From: Desulfobacula sp.
Lineage (GTDB): Bacteria; Desulfobacterota; Desulfobacteria; Desulfobacterales; Desulfobacteraceae
DNA length: 64,000 nt
Assembly (NCBI RefSeq): GCF_030145145.1
Contig: NZ_JAQYWD010000025.1
Coordinates: 31,329-95,328, forward strand
Reading direction: 5' to 3'
In this document: positions 1 through 8,092 of the stretch, piece after piece
Layout of the letters: every line of letters begins with the position of its first letter
How positions within the stretch are numbered: position 1 is the stretch's first letter
Made by a program: the position numbers and the translations under genes
Notes under the pieces: generated by a model
What the model saw: the letters and a program-made list of their open reading frames with translations, nothing else
The model's database searches: none
What the model was told of the DNA's origin: nothing

Positions 1-38
1 TGCATTCATGGAAATCGTAAAACACAGGGGGCACGGAT

Positions 39-815
39 ATGATGTATGCCGGCATTGATATCGGTTCAAATACTGCAAAGGCCGCGGTGATAAAAGATGG
101 ACAGCTTCTGGGCACCCAGGTCATACCCACGGGATATAATCCTGTAACGGCAGGGATCAAGGTATTTGATCTGCTGTTGGAAAAAACAGCTCAGGTAAAA
201 ACCGAGATTGCCGCCATTGTTGCCACAGGATATGGCCGTGCCAGTGTCGAGTTTGCAGACAAGGCCATGACGGAAATCATCTGCCATGCAACCGGTGCCT
301 ATTTCATGAATCCAACGATCCGGGGAATCATTGATGTTGGCGGTCAGGACAGCAAGGCCATTCTTCTGGATACCAGTGGCCGGGTGGAAAACTTTGCCAT
401 GAATGACAAATGTGCCGCAGGTACGGGACGATTTCTGGAAGTCATGGCCAATACCCTGGAAGTGACATTAGATCAACTGGGAAACTTCAGCCGCCGGGCA
501 GACACCCCCTCAAAAATCAGCAGTATCTGTACCGTATTTGCAGAATCTGAGGTTATTTCCATGATCGCCAACCAGCAGCGAAGAGAAAATATTATTGCTG
601 GATTACACGAATCTGCTGCAGCCCGCGTTGCCATCCTTGCCAACAAAATAAACATCCGGGAACCGGTTATGATGACAGGGGGGGTGGCAAAAAACAGTGG
701 CATGGTAACGGCCCTTGAGAACCGCCTTGGATTTGAACTCCTGGTGGGTGAACTGGCCCAGGAAAACGGCGCCATTGGTGCGGCAGTGCTGGCCTCAAAT
801 CTGTCAAACAAATAG
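39..815 (+). CDS. Activator ATPase of 2-hydroxyacyl-CoA dehydratase / benzoyl-CoA reductase type
   Basis: BadF/BadG/BcrA/BcrD-family ATPase. Homodimeric members carry one [4Fe-4S] cluster between subunits and use ATP hydrolysis to inject a low-potential electron into a partner dehydratase or aryl-CoA reductase. Seen: the N-terminal ASKHA phosphate loop GIDIGSNTAKAA (residues 5-16), IIDVGGQD near 97-104, and the two conserved cluster cysteines in NDKCAAGTG (C125) and SSICTVFAE (C164). The length of 258 residues is normal for a complete activator. Start ATG follows a purine-rich stretch; ATG at 42 is equally possible. The partner subunits would lie upstream, outside the window, so the exact substrate cannot be named. 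Family call firm, substrate open. Confidence 0.9.
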   Translation: MMYAGIDIGSNTAKAAVIKDGQLLGTQVIPTGYNPVTAGIKVFDLLLEKTAQVKTEIAAIVATGYGRASVEFADKAMTEIICHATGAYFMNPTIRGIIDVGGQDSKAILLDTSGRVENFAMNDKCAAGTGRFLEVMANTLEVTLDQLGNFSRRADTPSKISSICTVFAESEVISMIANQQRRENIIAGLHESAAARVAILANKINIREPVMMTGGVAKNSGMVTALENRLGFELLVGELAQENGAIGAAVLASNLSNK

Positions 816-900
816 GATACATCAAGCAGGCCAAGTGCTTTTAAGACTTTCTTAATTCTTTCGGATGGGTTAAATAGACAGTTTTAATCCATGGAGGTGT

Positions 901-1950
901 ATGGTGGTTTCATCGAGTGCTGTCAGCCGCGGTTGCTGTATCTGCATCATTTTTTGTGGGTTGTTTTTTTCACCCAGTGCATGGGCCAGGGAGCCCGCTG
1001 ACCTCCAGACCATTCAGGTCTTCTTTGAAAATGATCTTTTTGGCGATACAGATAAATATTATACCAATGCCATACAAATCACCTGGCTTTCCAAAGACCT
1101 GAAAAAATATGCGGATGACGTGCGCCTGCCGGAATGGTCCATTCCCATTATCCGGGCCATCCCCTTTTCAGGTGATCCGGGAAGTATCCATACGGTGGGT
1201 CTGTTGGTAGGACAGCAGATCTTTACCCCATCGGATATCCAGACACCGACATTGCTTGAAAAGGACCGGCCATATGCTGGTTTCCTGTATGGTGGACTGG
1301 CCCTGCACAGTAAAACCGATGCCGTCCTTGACACCTTGGAAATCACCCTGGGCGTTGTGGGTCCTGGGGCTGAAGCCAAATTTGCCCAGAACACGGTCCA
1401 TGAAATAAGAGACATCCCCACGGCAAAAGGGTGGGACAACCAGCTTCACAATGAACCGGCAGTGCGGTTTTCCTGGCAGCGCAAATGGCGCCGGCACAGC
1501 ATGGAACTGTCAGACAGCCTGGCGTATGACCTGATTTCCCATGCCGGGATAACCCTGGGCAATGTCAGAACCTCCGGCAATGCCGGGGGTGAAATCCGTC
1601 TCGGATATCATATCCCAAAAGATTTCGGGTCTGATGTGATCCGCGCCGGCGCAGGGGTCAGTGCCCCTGTCACTGGCCAGTCAGCATCAGAACCGGCTGC
1701 ATTTGGCGCACACCTGTTTGCCAGTTCCCAGGTGGAAGCCGTGCTCCATGATATCTTTCTTGACGGTAATACCTGGAAACACAGCCACAGCGTTGATAAA
1801 AAACTGCTGGTGGCAGACCTTTCTGTGGGACTTGCCGTCAACTTTAACCGGATCAAACTGACCTATCGTCATCTTTTCAAGACCAAACAGTTTGACGATC
1901 AGCGACAGGGCCAGACCATCGGCTCCCTGACGTTGATCTTTTCCTTTTAG
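901..1950 (+). CDS. LpxR-like outer-membrane lipid A deacylase family protein (DUF2219)
   Basis: A 349-residue protein with an N-terminal signal peptide (hydrophobic stretch ending in SPSAWA near residue 29). It has the family hallmarks of LpxR-type beta-barrels: FFENDLFGDTDKYYTNAIQ near the start of the mature protein, RPYAGFLYGG, and GWDNQLHNEP. LpxR removes the 3'-acyloxyacyl group of lipid A in the outer membrane; this activity is inferred from family only. The C-terminus LTLIFSF ends in Phe, as expected for a barrel inserted by BAM. The start is supported by GGAGGTGT directly upstream of ATG 901. The gene is apparently monocistronic and converges with the TPR gene. Confidence 0.75.
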   Translation: MVVSSSAVSRGCCICIIFCGLFFSPSAWAREPADLQTIQVFFENDLFGDTDKYYTNAIQITWLSKDLKKYADDVRLPEWSIPIIRAIPFSGDPGSIHTVGLLVGQQIFTPSDIQTPTLLEKDRPYAGFLYGGLALHSKTDAVLDTLEITLGVVGPGAEAKFAQNTVHEIRDIPTAKGWDNQLHNEPAVRFSWQRKWRRHSMELSDSLAYDLISHAGITLGNVRTSGNAGGEIRLGYHIPKDFGSDVIRAGAGVSAPVTGQSASEPAAFGAHLFASSQVEAVLHDIFLDGNTWKHSHSVDKKLLVADLSVGLAVNFNRIKLTYRHLFKTKQFDDQRQGQTIGSLTLIFSF

Positions 1951-1952
1951 CT

Positions 1953-1996
1953 GCAGCCGTCTGGATTTTTTTAATCCATCTCTATGGCTGCTTTTT
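1953..1996 (+). terminator. Hairpin with T-run after the LpxR-like gene
   Basis: GCAGCC (1953-1958) pairs with GGCTGC (1986-1991) and, further in, GGAT (1963-1966) pairs with ATCC (1974-1977). Five T follow on the plus strand. The right arm overlaps the 3' end of the convergent TPR gene. Probable intrinsic terminator; the stem is interrupted, so confidence is moderate. Confidence 0.4.
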
Positions 1997-2611
1997 CATT
2001 CTTTGAACCAAGGCATCAACGGATTCACCATTGGGCGCCATGGCCAGGGGGTTTTGTGCAACCAATGCTTCCCATGCCTCGATACCACCGGCCACATCAT
2101 TCAGGTCATGCAACAGGACAATGCCTTTGTTAAATCGTGCCGTCTCAAATGAAGGATCGATTGCAATGGCCTTATCAAAGGCTTCAATGGCCTTTCGAGG
2201 CTGGTTATTTCGCCGGTACATGACCCCCAGATCAGTGATCACCCCAATCTTACCCGGCTCAATTGCCAACGATTTTTCATACGCATCAATGGCCTCTTTC
2301 ACTTGATTTGAATCAAAGAAAAGATTGCCCAGCTGGGTCCAGGCCTCGCCATCTTCGGGGTGTTGTTTTAAATATTGTTCCAGCGGTAAAATTTTTGCAG
2401 AAAACTCGATGGCATTCACCGGTTGCCCCCCTGTCTGATTCGTATTCATTGCAACCTTGCCTTGCGGCTGAACCGGTTTGTCAGAAGATAGTTTAAACGA
2501 GGCATATATCGTTCCTGCAATAAATCCAATACACAGGGACAGCAGAACTGCAGTGACAAGGGTCTGTTTTTTTACAGTGTCTGTCTTCGTTGTTTCTGTA
2601 TTTTTCACCAT
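1982..2611 (-). CDS. Membrane-anchored TPR protein
   Basis: 209 residues. A short basic N-terminus and one predicted membrane segment (about residues 18-40, LVTAVLLSLCIGFIAGTIY) are followed by a linker and at least three tetratricopeptide repeats (about 75-190; typical pieces AWTQLGNLFFDSNQ, VITDLGVMYRRNNQ, ARFNKGIVLLHDLND). TPRs bind peptides or partner proteins, and the domain would face the periplasm. It resembles the C-terminal TPR portion of cytochrome c biogenesis factor CcmH/NrfG, but no cytochrome maturation genes are adjacent, so only a scaffold role is proposed. Confidence 0.7.
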   Translation of the reverse strand: MVKNTETTKTDTVKKQTLVTAVLLSLCIGFIAGTIYASFKLSSDKPVQPQGKVAMNTNQTGGQPVNAIEFSAKILPLEQYLKQHPEDGEAWTQLGNLFFDSNQVKEAIDAYEKSLAIEPGKIGVITDLGVMYRRNNQPRKAIEAFDKAIAIDPSFETARFNKGIVLLHDLNDVAGGIEAWEALVAQNPLAMAPNGESVDALVQRMKKQP

Positions 2612-2674
2612 AATAAAAGCCTTTTTGATAAGGGTTGAAATATTATCACTGAAACGATCGAACGGGAAAAACTT

Positions 2675-2714
2675 AAAAAGCCCTCAACCAGATCAATGGT
2701 TAAGGGCTTTTTTT
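2675..2714 (-). terminator. Intrinsic terminator of the cold-shock gene
   Basis: A 16-bp stem with one mismatch: AAAAAGCCCTCAACCA (2675-2690) against TGGTTAAGGGCTTTTT (2697-2712), loop GATCAA. The A-rich left flank gives a T-run on the minus strand just after csp. The T-run on the other side makes it potentially bidirectional. Confidence 0.8.
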
Positions 2715-2756
2715 CACGTCATTGAAATGACGATTTTAATCAAACAAAATACTCAC

Positions 2757-2957
2757 TTAGTCAACGGTAACATTCGTTGCTGCAGGACCTTTTTGCCCTT
2801 GTTCAATATCAAATGTAACATGATCCCCTTCTTTCAGGGATTTAAACCCTGTTGCATTGATACTTGAGTGATGTACAAACAAATCATTTCCATCTTCCTG
2901 CTCAATAAACCCAAATCCTTTTGCGTCATTAAACCATTTTACGATACCTTTAGCCAT
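2757..2957 (-). CDS. csp: Cold-shock domain protein (CspA family)
   Basis: A 66-residue single cold-shock domain that binds single-stranded RNA/DNA and melts mRNA secondary structure. Both nucleic-acid-binding motifs are visible: RNP1 KGFGFIEQ (about 16-23) and RNP2 LFVHHSSI (about 29-36). The start at 2957 ([11 protein letters not shown]) is chosen over longer in-frame options because AGGAG lies 8-9 bases upstream and the family begins exactly here. A leader of roughly 115 nt separates the gene from its predicted promoter, which is typical of cold-shock mRNAs whose leaders are thermoregulated. Confidence 0.95.
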   Translation of the reverse strand: MAKGIVKWFNDAKGFGFIEQEDGNDLFVHHSSINATGFKSLKEGDHVTFDIEQGQKGPAATNVTVD

Positions 2958-3080
2958 ACTGGCAATCTCCTGTAATAAAATAAATAATCGTGTTCCAAAC
3001 TTGAGGAGTAATGCCATTTTTTTCGGGAATACACCTTGAGAAAGAAACCGTTGCACTGACTAAACTCAGCACACAAATAA

Positions 3081-3108
3081 ATAGTATAACATTGCAGGAG
3101 AATGTCAA
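3081..3108 (-). promoter_or_regulatory. Sigma-70-type promoter for csp
   Basis: On the minus strand a consensus -35 TTGACA (3108-3103) and a -10-like TACTAT (3086-3081) are separated by 16 bp. An overlapping TATACT at 14 bp is the alternative. Transcription would start near 3075 and give a long leader before the ATG at 2957. Confidence 0.55.
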
Positions 3109-3304
3109 GGGACAAATCCGCCACACAGCGATCCTCATTAGGGTTGTATTTCAATCCTTCTCCAGCAAACATGTCGCAGATTTAACACCGTTTTTGAATG
3201 AATAGTCGCACGATTGCAATCCTATAAAATAAAACAGGCAATCCCCAAAAACATAACCCTCTAAATTTATAAGCTTTTTAAAAAAAAGCAATTGACTCCC
3301 TTTT

Positions 3305-3320
3305 TGGCATGCATTGTGCT
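3305..3320 (+). promoter_or_regulatory. Sigma-54 promoter of the CGGC/HdrD-like selenoprotein operon
   Basis: TGGCAT-N5-GTGCT with the invariant GG (3306-3307) and GC (3318-3319) exactly 10 bp apart. Predicted start is near 3331, about 46 nt before ATG 3377. The flanking region 3057-3304 holds only the csp promoter and AT-rich DNA; no gene was recognised there. Confidence 0.75.
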
Positions 3321-3376
3321 TTTCCTATTTAGAATTGCGATGTAAAGATGATTTTAAAGCAAGGAGAGACCTAAAA

Positions 3377-3721
3377 ATGGAAAACGTAGCGGTTGTCGGA
3401 TGCGGGTCATACATGGATCAGGGATATGGTTGCCCTGGCGAATGGCGGTGTCTGAAAGCAGCCTCCCAGGGTGACGGTACATTCCAGAACCCATCACAAG
3501 TTGTTGCCTTTATCAAATGCGAATGTCCCGGACGAACGGTTATCCCCAGTATCGGCATGGCAATAAAATTGTCTGAAATCAAGCCGGATAAAATATATTT
3601 GAGTACCTGCCTGGCCAATGCGGTACCGGGATGTCCTTATACCGGCGCAAAAGACCTGGCAGACATCATAGAAAAGAAGACTGGAATTGAGGTTATTGTC
3701 GGTACCCACGATTACCACTAA
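3377..3721 (+). CDS. CGGC-domain metal-binding protein
   Basis: 114 residues. It matches the CGGC domain layout: N-terminal VAVVGCGSYMDQGYGCPGEW with two early cysteines, a central KCECPGR in place of the namesake CGGC motif, then LSTCLANAVPGCPY and a terminal GTHDYH (GTH is characteristic). It is presumed to bind a metal; no enzymatic role is established for the family. The start at 3377 is preferred because AAGGAGAG sits 10 bases upstream and the family starts at MENVAVVGC; a longer in-frame version from 3314 would lack an RBS and begin before the predicted transcription start. It is 20 bp upstream of and co-transcribed with the selenoprotein gene. Confidence 0.8.
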   Translation: MENVAVVGCGSYMDQGYGCPGEWRCLKAASQGDGTFQNPSQVVAFIKCECPGRTVIPSIGMAIKLSEIKPDKIYLSTCLANAVPGCPYTGAKDLADIIEKKTGIEVIVGTHDYH

Positions 3722-3741
3722 ATAATAGAAAGGATAGATCA

Positions 3742-5064
3742 ATGGCAGAAGCTGTCATTAAGCTTGGAAATAGGAAACGAAGCAGAATTTTTTTAGATAA
3801 AGTCAAAGAATTACTGCCGGACGGCGGTAATTTAAACGCCTGTTTAACTTGCGGCGCATGCGCCTCAGGATGTCCTGCCACAGGACTTGAGAATATGGAT
3901 CCTAGAAAATTTCTTCGAATGGCTGCGTTAGGTATGGATGAGGAAATTGTCAAATCTAACTGGCCCTGGATGTGTACGATGTGTCAACGTTGCATTTATG
4001 TATGTCCCATGCAGATCGATATCCCCCAATTGATCTTTAATGCAAGAAAATTACGCCCCAGAGAAGAAAGACCAACAGGAATTCTCGGGTCCTGTGACAT
4101 GGCCTTAAGAAATGAAAGTTGCAGTGCCATGGGAGCCACCCCAGAAGATTTTGAGTTTGTTGTCGGAGACGTATTGGAAGAGTATCAGGAGGCCCAGCCG
4201 GAGTTTGAAGATATGCAGGCACCCATTGACAAAGAAGGTGCCGAATTTTTCTTGAACCAGAACTCCCGGGAACCTGTGACAGAACCGGATGAAATGGTAC
4301 CCCTTTGGAAAATCCTTCACCTGGCAGGCGTTGACTGGACCTATGGCAGTCGTGGCTGGGGGGGTGAAAACTATTGCATGTTCCTGGCAGATGATGATGC
4401 CTGGAAACAGACGACAGGCACAAGTGTGGATCAGGCCAACAAGCTGGGGGTGAAGACCTTTCTCAATACCGAGTGAGGTCACGTTACCTTTTCAGTCCGG
4501 GCCGGAGTGAAAAAATACAATCTTGAACATAACTTTGAAATCAAAAACATTTATGAATATTATGCAAAATGGATTCGTGAAGGAAAATTAAAGGTCAATT
4601 CCGACTGGAATAAAGACCTTAAAATAAAATTTACCGTACAGGATCCCTGTCAAATTGTCAGAAAAAGCTATGGGGACCCCATTGCCGAAGATTTGCGGTT
4701 CGTTGTCAAATCCATTGTCGGAGAAGAAAACTTTATCGATATGCAGCCCAACAGATCCAATAATTATTGTTGCGGTGGCGGCGGCGGTTTCCTTCAATCC
4801 GGATTTAAAGACGAACGCCTCGAATACGGAAGATTAAAAGATCAACAGATTAAAGCCACCGGGGCCGATTATTGTATTGCAGGCTGTCACAATTGCCATG
4901 CTCAGATCCATGAACTGAGTGAGCATTATGGTGGAAATTATCCTGTAGTTCATTTGTGGACTTTAATTTGCCTTTCATTAGGAATATTGGGACCAAATGA
5001 AAGGGAATATCTGGGTGATGACTTAAAAGAAGTAAACGTTTTTCACCCGGAAACGGCCCTTTAA
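3742..5064 (+). CDS. HdrD-like Fe-S oxidoreductase, selenocysteine-containing (TGA at 4474)
   Basis: Read through the in-frame TGA at 4474-4476, this is one 440-residue protein rather than two ORFs. The N-terminal half has two ferredoxin-type clusters (C34/C37/C40/C44 and C78/C81/C84/C88). The C-terminal half has CCG-domain signatures: VQDPCQ (C303), NNYCCGGGGG (C343, C344) and GCHNCH (C382, C385). The TGA falls at LNTE-U-GHV, where related proteins of the HdrD/HmcF/TmcB type have ECGH, so Sec replaces a conserved Cys at residue 245. The first CCG domain is otherwise degenerate. The second segment has no RBS and would start at a GTG, which argues against two genes. Predicted role: cytoplasmic thiol/disulfide or electron-transfer subunit. 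Sec-containing Fe-S oxidoreductases are known in deltaproteobacteria. Confidence 0.85.
4474..4513 (+). promoter_or_regulatory. UGA codon with bacterial SECIS hairpin
   Basis: Immediately after TGA (4474-4476) a hairpin can form: TTTTCA (4489-4494) with TGAAAA (4508-4513), a G:G internal mismatch, then TCC (4496-4498) with GGA (4504-4506), closing the loop GGGCC (4499-4503). The apical loop begins 22 nt after the TGA and opens with guanines, which fits the known bacterial SECIS rules (loop about 16-37 nt downstream with a G near its 5' side). It lies inside the coding sequence, as bacterial SECIS elements do. Confidence 0.8.
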
Positions 5065-5075
5065 CCTCCATAACC

Positions 5076-5105
5076 GGCTGGAGAATAATTTTCCATTCTC
5101 CAGCC
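5076..5105. terminator. Perfect 11-bp hairpin between convergent genes
   Basis: GGCTGGAGAAT (5076-5086) and ATTCTCCAGCC (5095-5105) with an 8-nt loop, between the stops of the selenoprotein gene and the convergent selO gene. Neither side has a clean T-run, so it may be a weak terminator or an mRNA-stabilising 3' hairpin serving both transcripts. Confidence 0.5.
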
Positions 5106-5153
5106 ACAACTCCCTCTTCCAAATATTTCTTACCTCGGTGTTGCTAAAATGTG

Positions 5154-6761
5154 TCAGGAACTGCAGGACAACATAGAGCAGCCAGGTCTGTGGCGAGCCC
5201 ATTCAGGCCTTTTTTCTGCAAATTCTTCCCGGTCCGGTTGTTCATCATACGGCTTTCGCATCACATCAAGCAATTCCCAAACCCGGGAAAAATCATTTTT
5301 TTCAGCCCGGTCAATGGCGGTCTGGGCCAGGTAATTTCTCAAGACATATTTAGGATTTACCCGGTTCATTCGTTGCCTTCTGTCCCCGGGGGAACCCTTA
5401 TCCTGGGCTATTCTTTTTTGATAAAGGGCAAGCCAGGCATTCAACCGCATCACCTGGGCCCGGGTGATGCGGTCCGGGGCATAAAAGGCGGTTTCCAAAA
5501 AAGAGGGAACCTTATTTTCAGACAATTCTTCCGGGGCAGTCAAAAGGGAAAGTCCCCGAAAAAAAAGCGTGTAGTCGGTTTCCACCTGCTGAAGAACCTC
5601 AAGCAGGTCTGCGATTATGGCGGCGTCAGAAGCGGGTTCAAAGTGTTGAAATCCCAGCTTTTGAGCCATCATGGCATTCTGGCCCTGCTGGACATATGCC
5701 AGGGCATCATCAACAGCCGCCTGAATCGGCTCCAGGTGCTTGACCACCGGAAAAATGGCATTGCCCAGCTGCCCCAGGTTCCACAGCGCTATCTGGGGTT
5801 GATTTTTAAAGCAGTATCGGCGGCCGGCGGCATCTGTGGTGTTGGGTGTCCATCCGGGAGTGTAGTCTTCCAGCCAGCCATAGGGGCCATAATCAATGGT
5901 CAGCCCCATAATAGACATATTGTCCGTATTCATTACCCCGTGGACAAATCCCACCCGCATCCAGTGCAGGATCATGTCCATGGTCCGTTTACAGACCTCC
6001 CGGAACCAGGCTTCATAAACCTCCTGGGATGGCGTTCCCAGGTGAGGAAAATCCGTTGTGATCGTGTAATCCATGAGACGTTGCAGAAGGCTGTTTTCCC
6101 CCCGGGCCGCCAGGATTTGAAAATTACCGAACCGGGTGAAAGATGGGGAAAGCCGGCAGACAACCGCACCCGGTTCCAGTTTGGGATGACCATCATAAAA
6201 CATATCCCGTTCCACGGCTTCTCCTGTAAGGGTCAGGCTCAGGGCCCGGGTCGTGGGTATCCCCAGGTAAAACATGGCCTCACTGCACAAAAATTCCCGG
6301 ATGGAAGAGCGGAGCACGGCCAACCCGTCGGCCGTCCGGGAATAAGGCGTGGGACCGGCGCCTTTCAGCTGCAACATCCACCGTTCATCCCGCTGATTGA
6401 TAATCTCTCCCAGGTTGATCGCCCGTCCATCTCCCAGCTGACCGGCCCAGTTGCCGAACTGATGCCCCCCGTAACACATGGCAAAGGGATCCATCCCCGG
6501 CAAGAGATAATTCCCGGTAAAAACCCGGGCAAAAAAATCTGATTGACAGGTTTCATCTTTCAAATCCATGAGCCGGGCCGCTGCCGGGGAAAACGCAACA
6601 AGCCTGGAGTCAGCTGTTGGTGTGGGTGTCACCCGGGAATAGCAGGCCCCTGTCACTTGACGCCGGGTATTGGCCATATCCGGGTCACCGGGCAACTCCC
6701 GGACAAACCGATTGTCAAATGTCAATGTTTCCAGGGTATGATATGTTCTTTTAGGTGTCAT
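5154..6761 (-). CDS. selO: SelO/YdiU pseudokinase, protein adenylyltransferase
   Basis: 535 residues. SelO proteins have a kinase fold with inverted nucleotide binding and transfer AMP to protein hydroxyls. Hallmarks: GGHQFGNWAGQLGDGRA, LKGAGPTPYSR, the catalytic-loop piece NTDNMSIMG and the DYGPYG metal motif, plus the C-terminal SCSS that aligns with the Sec-Ser-Ser end of animal SelO. Here the residue is Cys. The start is set at 6761 (MTPKRTYHTLETL) because GGGGAG lies about 10 bases upstream and homologues begin near here. The name does not mean this protein contains selenium, and its proximity to a real selenoprotein gene is probably coincidental. Confidence 0.93.
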   Translation of the reverse strand: MTPKRTYHTLETLTFDNRFVRELPGDPDMANTRRQVTGACYSRVTPTPTADSRLVAFSPAAARLMDLKDETCQSDFFARVFTGNYLLPGMDPFAMCYGGHQFGNWAGQLGDGRAINLGEIINQRDERWMLQLKGAGPTPYSRTADGLAVLRSSIREFLCSEAMFYLGIPTTRALSLTLTGEAVERDMFYDGHPKLEPGAVVCRLSPSFTRFGNFQILAARGENSLLQRLMDYTITTDFPHLGTPSQEVYEAWFREVCKRTMDMILHWMRVGFVHGVMNTDNMSIMGLTIDYGPYGWLEDYTPGWTPNTTDAAGRRYCFKNQPQIALWNLGQLGNAIFPVVKHLEPIQAAVDDALAYVQQGQNAMMAQKLGFQHFEPASDAAIIADLLEVLQQVETDYTLFFRGLSLLTAPEELSENKVPSFLETAFYAPDRITRAQVMRLNAWLALYQKRIAQDKGSPGDRRQRMNRVNPKYVLRNYLAQTAIDRAEKNDFSRVWELLDVMRKPYDEQPDREEFAEKRPEWARHRPGCSMLSCSS

Positions 6762-6787
6762 AGGTGTAATGTCTCCCCTTTTAATCT

Positions 6788-6947
6788 CTAAATAGTGTTT
6801 GAACGGAAACTCACCCATCTGCTGCGTTGCTGCAAAACTCTGAAATCCTCATGTACACTAGTACACTCCGGTTTCAGAATTTCTTGCGCCTTGCATATGG
6901 GCAACTTTCCGTCCAAACACGGGTTTCCGTTCAGGCACTAAATAGTG
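6788..6947. mobile_element. MITE-like palindromic element with 10-bp direct repeats
   Basis: A 140-bp non-coding element (6798-6937) flanked by identical CTAAATAGTG copies (6788-6797 and 6938-6947) that look like a target duplication. Terminal inverted repeats TGAACGGAAAC (6800-6810) and GTTTCCGTTCA (6923-6933) enclose a second, longer imperfect palindrome running from GTGTTTG (6795) to CAAACAC (6920), centred near 6858 on GTACACTAGTAC-like sequence. It has no ORF. It occupies most of the 395-bp gap between selO and the three-repeat Cys protein gene. Confidence 0.7.
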
Positions 6948-7070
6948 GCCGTTCAGTGGTCTTCCCGACCAAATTCATACTAGGTTTGACTAACATTGTA
7001 ATCATTGATTTACAAAATAACAGGTGGAAAAAGATTAAACAGAATATTTGCTGATTTAAAAAACATAAAC

Positions 7071-7101
7071 TTGACATCTCTATATTTCATCGCAATAGTA
7101 T
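7071..7101 (+). promoter_or_regulatory. Possible sigma-70 promoter of the three-repeat Cys protein gene
   Basis: Perfect -35 TTGACA at 7071-7076. The best -10 is TAGTAT at 7096-7101, a 19-bp spacer that is longer than ideal. It lies about 55 bp upstream of ATG 7157. Confidence 0.4.
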
Positions 7102-7156
7102 ACCTAAGCCTGTTCACAAACATTTATAATGAATCACTTAATAAAAGAGGTGACCC

Positions 7157-7387
7157 ATGGCAGAACTTCATACCTGCAAAACCTGCGGCAAAGTGGCAAA
7201 GGACCAAGGGCATTTGTGCGACCCGGTGAAACTAACAAAAGCATATACCTGTGAAGACTGCGGCGTATCTTCCACGGATGCCAAACATATCTGTAAACCC
7301 ATGCTGGGAAAATTAAAATATACCTGTGAGGGGTGCGGTCGGGTGGCGATATCATCAGACAGGTTGTGCAAGCCCAAAGAAATTTAA
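7157..7387 (+). CDS. Small protein with three CxxCG zinc-ribbon-like repeats
   Basis: 76 residues built from three tandem units of about 25 residues, each of the form TC-x2-CG...(H/R)-x-C-(D/K)-P: TCKTCGKVAKDQGHLCDP, TCEDCGVSSTDAKHICKP, TCEGCGRVAISSDRLCKP. Each unit offers three cysteines, and the first two add a histidine, enough for a metal site. RBS AGAGGTGA precedes ATG 7157. No named function is known to me. It could bind Zn or Fe, and it sits beside a rubrerythrin-like protein, which hints at oxidative or redox stress. Real gene: good RBS, promoter and periodic conservation. Confidence 0.75.
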   Translation: MAELHTCKTCGKVAKDQGHLCDPVKLTKAYTCEDCGVSSTDAKHICKPMLGKLKYTCEGCGRVAISSDRLCKPKEI

Positions 7388-7427
7388 AAACCGAAAAAAA
7401 TTCCAGATGGATGCTTTAGGATAAACG

Positions 7428-7455
7428 AATACCCCACAGCAAGCCGTGGGGTATT
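7428..7455. terminator. 10-bp hairpin between convergent genes
   Basis: AATACCCCAC (7428-7437) and GTGGGGTATT (7446-7455) with an 8-nt loop, between the stops of the plus-strand three-repeat protein and the minus-strand rubrerythrin-like gene. T-runs are not immediately adjacent, so termination efficiency is uncertain. Confidence 0.5.
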
Positions 7456-7486
7456 CCACTCAAAAAAATATTCAAAAAGGCATTGC

Positions 7487-7945
7487 CTACCAGACTTCGG
7501 GATAGGCCACGTCCATAAAGCTTTCTTCCATTTTGAATTTATGATTCCGCTCCATGGCAGCAAGATCCATAAAAACTGCTTTTAATTCTTGATCATCGCA
7601 ATTTTCAGCCAGGGCTGTATAATTCTTCATGGCAAGCTCTTCATTTTTCATGGCAATCCCTATGGCACCCTTAAGGTCCATGTCTTCATTTACTTCAGGC
7701 ATTTCAATGGTTTCCGACACTTTAAAATCCTTGTCAAAATTAAAGAAAGCAGTGTCCATTTTTTCTCTGTTCAAGATGCCTGTGAGCATTTTTTCATGTT
7801 TTTTTTCTTCCCCGGCAAATTTTTCAAACAACTCTTTGAGATGAGCGTTCTTGATCCTCCTGGCAACCTGTTCATAAAATTGTTTTGCCGCGATTTCAGC
7901 GTCAATGGCATCTGAAATCACTTGTTTATATTTTTCCAAATTCAT
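7487..7945 (-). CDS. Rubrerythrin-like ferritin-superfamily protein
   Basis: 152 residues forming a four-helix bundle with two di-iron half-sites: AIDAEIAAKQFYE with EEKKHEK in the first half, and KNEELAMKNYTAL with ERNHKFKMEE in the second. There is no C-terminal rubredoxin domain, so electron delivery would need a separate partner. Members handle peroxide or iron in anaerobes. The start is set at 7945 (MNLEKYK) because GGAGG is 6 bases upstream; GTG 7951 and ATG 7948 are in frame and possible. Confidence 0.82.
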   Translation of the reverse strand: MNLEKYKQVISDAIDAEIAAKQFYEQVARRIKNAHLKELFEKFAGEEKKHEKMLTGILNREKMDTAFFNFDKDFKVSETIEMPEVNEDMDLKGAIGIAMKNEELAMKNYTALAENCDDQELKAVFMDLAAMERNHKFKMEESFMDVAYPEVW

Positions 7946-8092
7946 CATCACCCTCCATATGTACCCATGCAGTGTTTATAAATCAGTTTAAGCCTGTGGT
8001 GCAAAGAAATCATATGGGGTCTATATTACCCCATAAAAATAATGACCGCAAGAAAAACTCAGGATGAACATGACCCAATGGAGAATCATTAA

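Noticed and set aside
4507..5064. Separate 185-codon gene starting at GTG 4507
   Set aside because: No RBS, start lies inside a hairpin stem, and the family alignment runs continuously through the TGA; treated as part of the selenoprotein.
5151..6542. 463-codon plus-strand open frame opposite selO
   Set aside because: It is the antisense shadow of a clearly conserved SelO coding sequence; composition is Pro/Gly-rich and no domain is visible.
6795..6920. Rho-independent terminator or small RNA at the palindrome near selO
   Set aside because: The size, terminal repeats and flanking 10-bp duplications fit a mobile element better; no T-run follows the stem.
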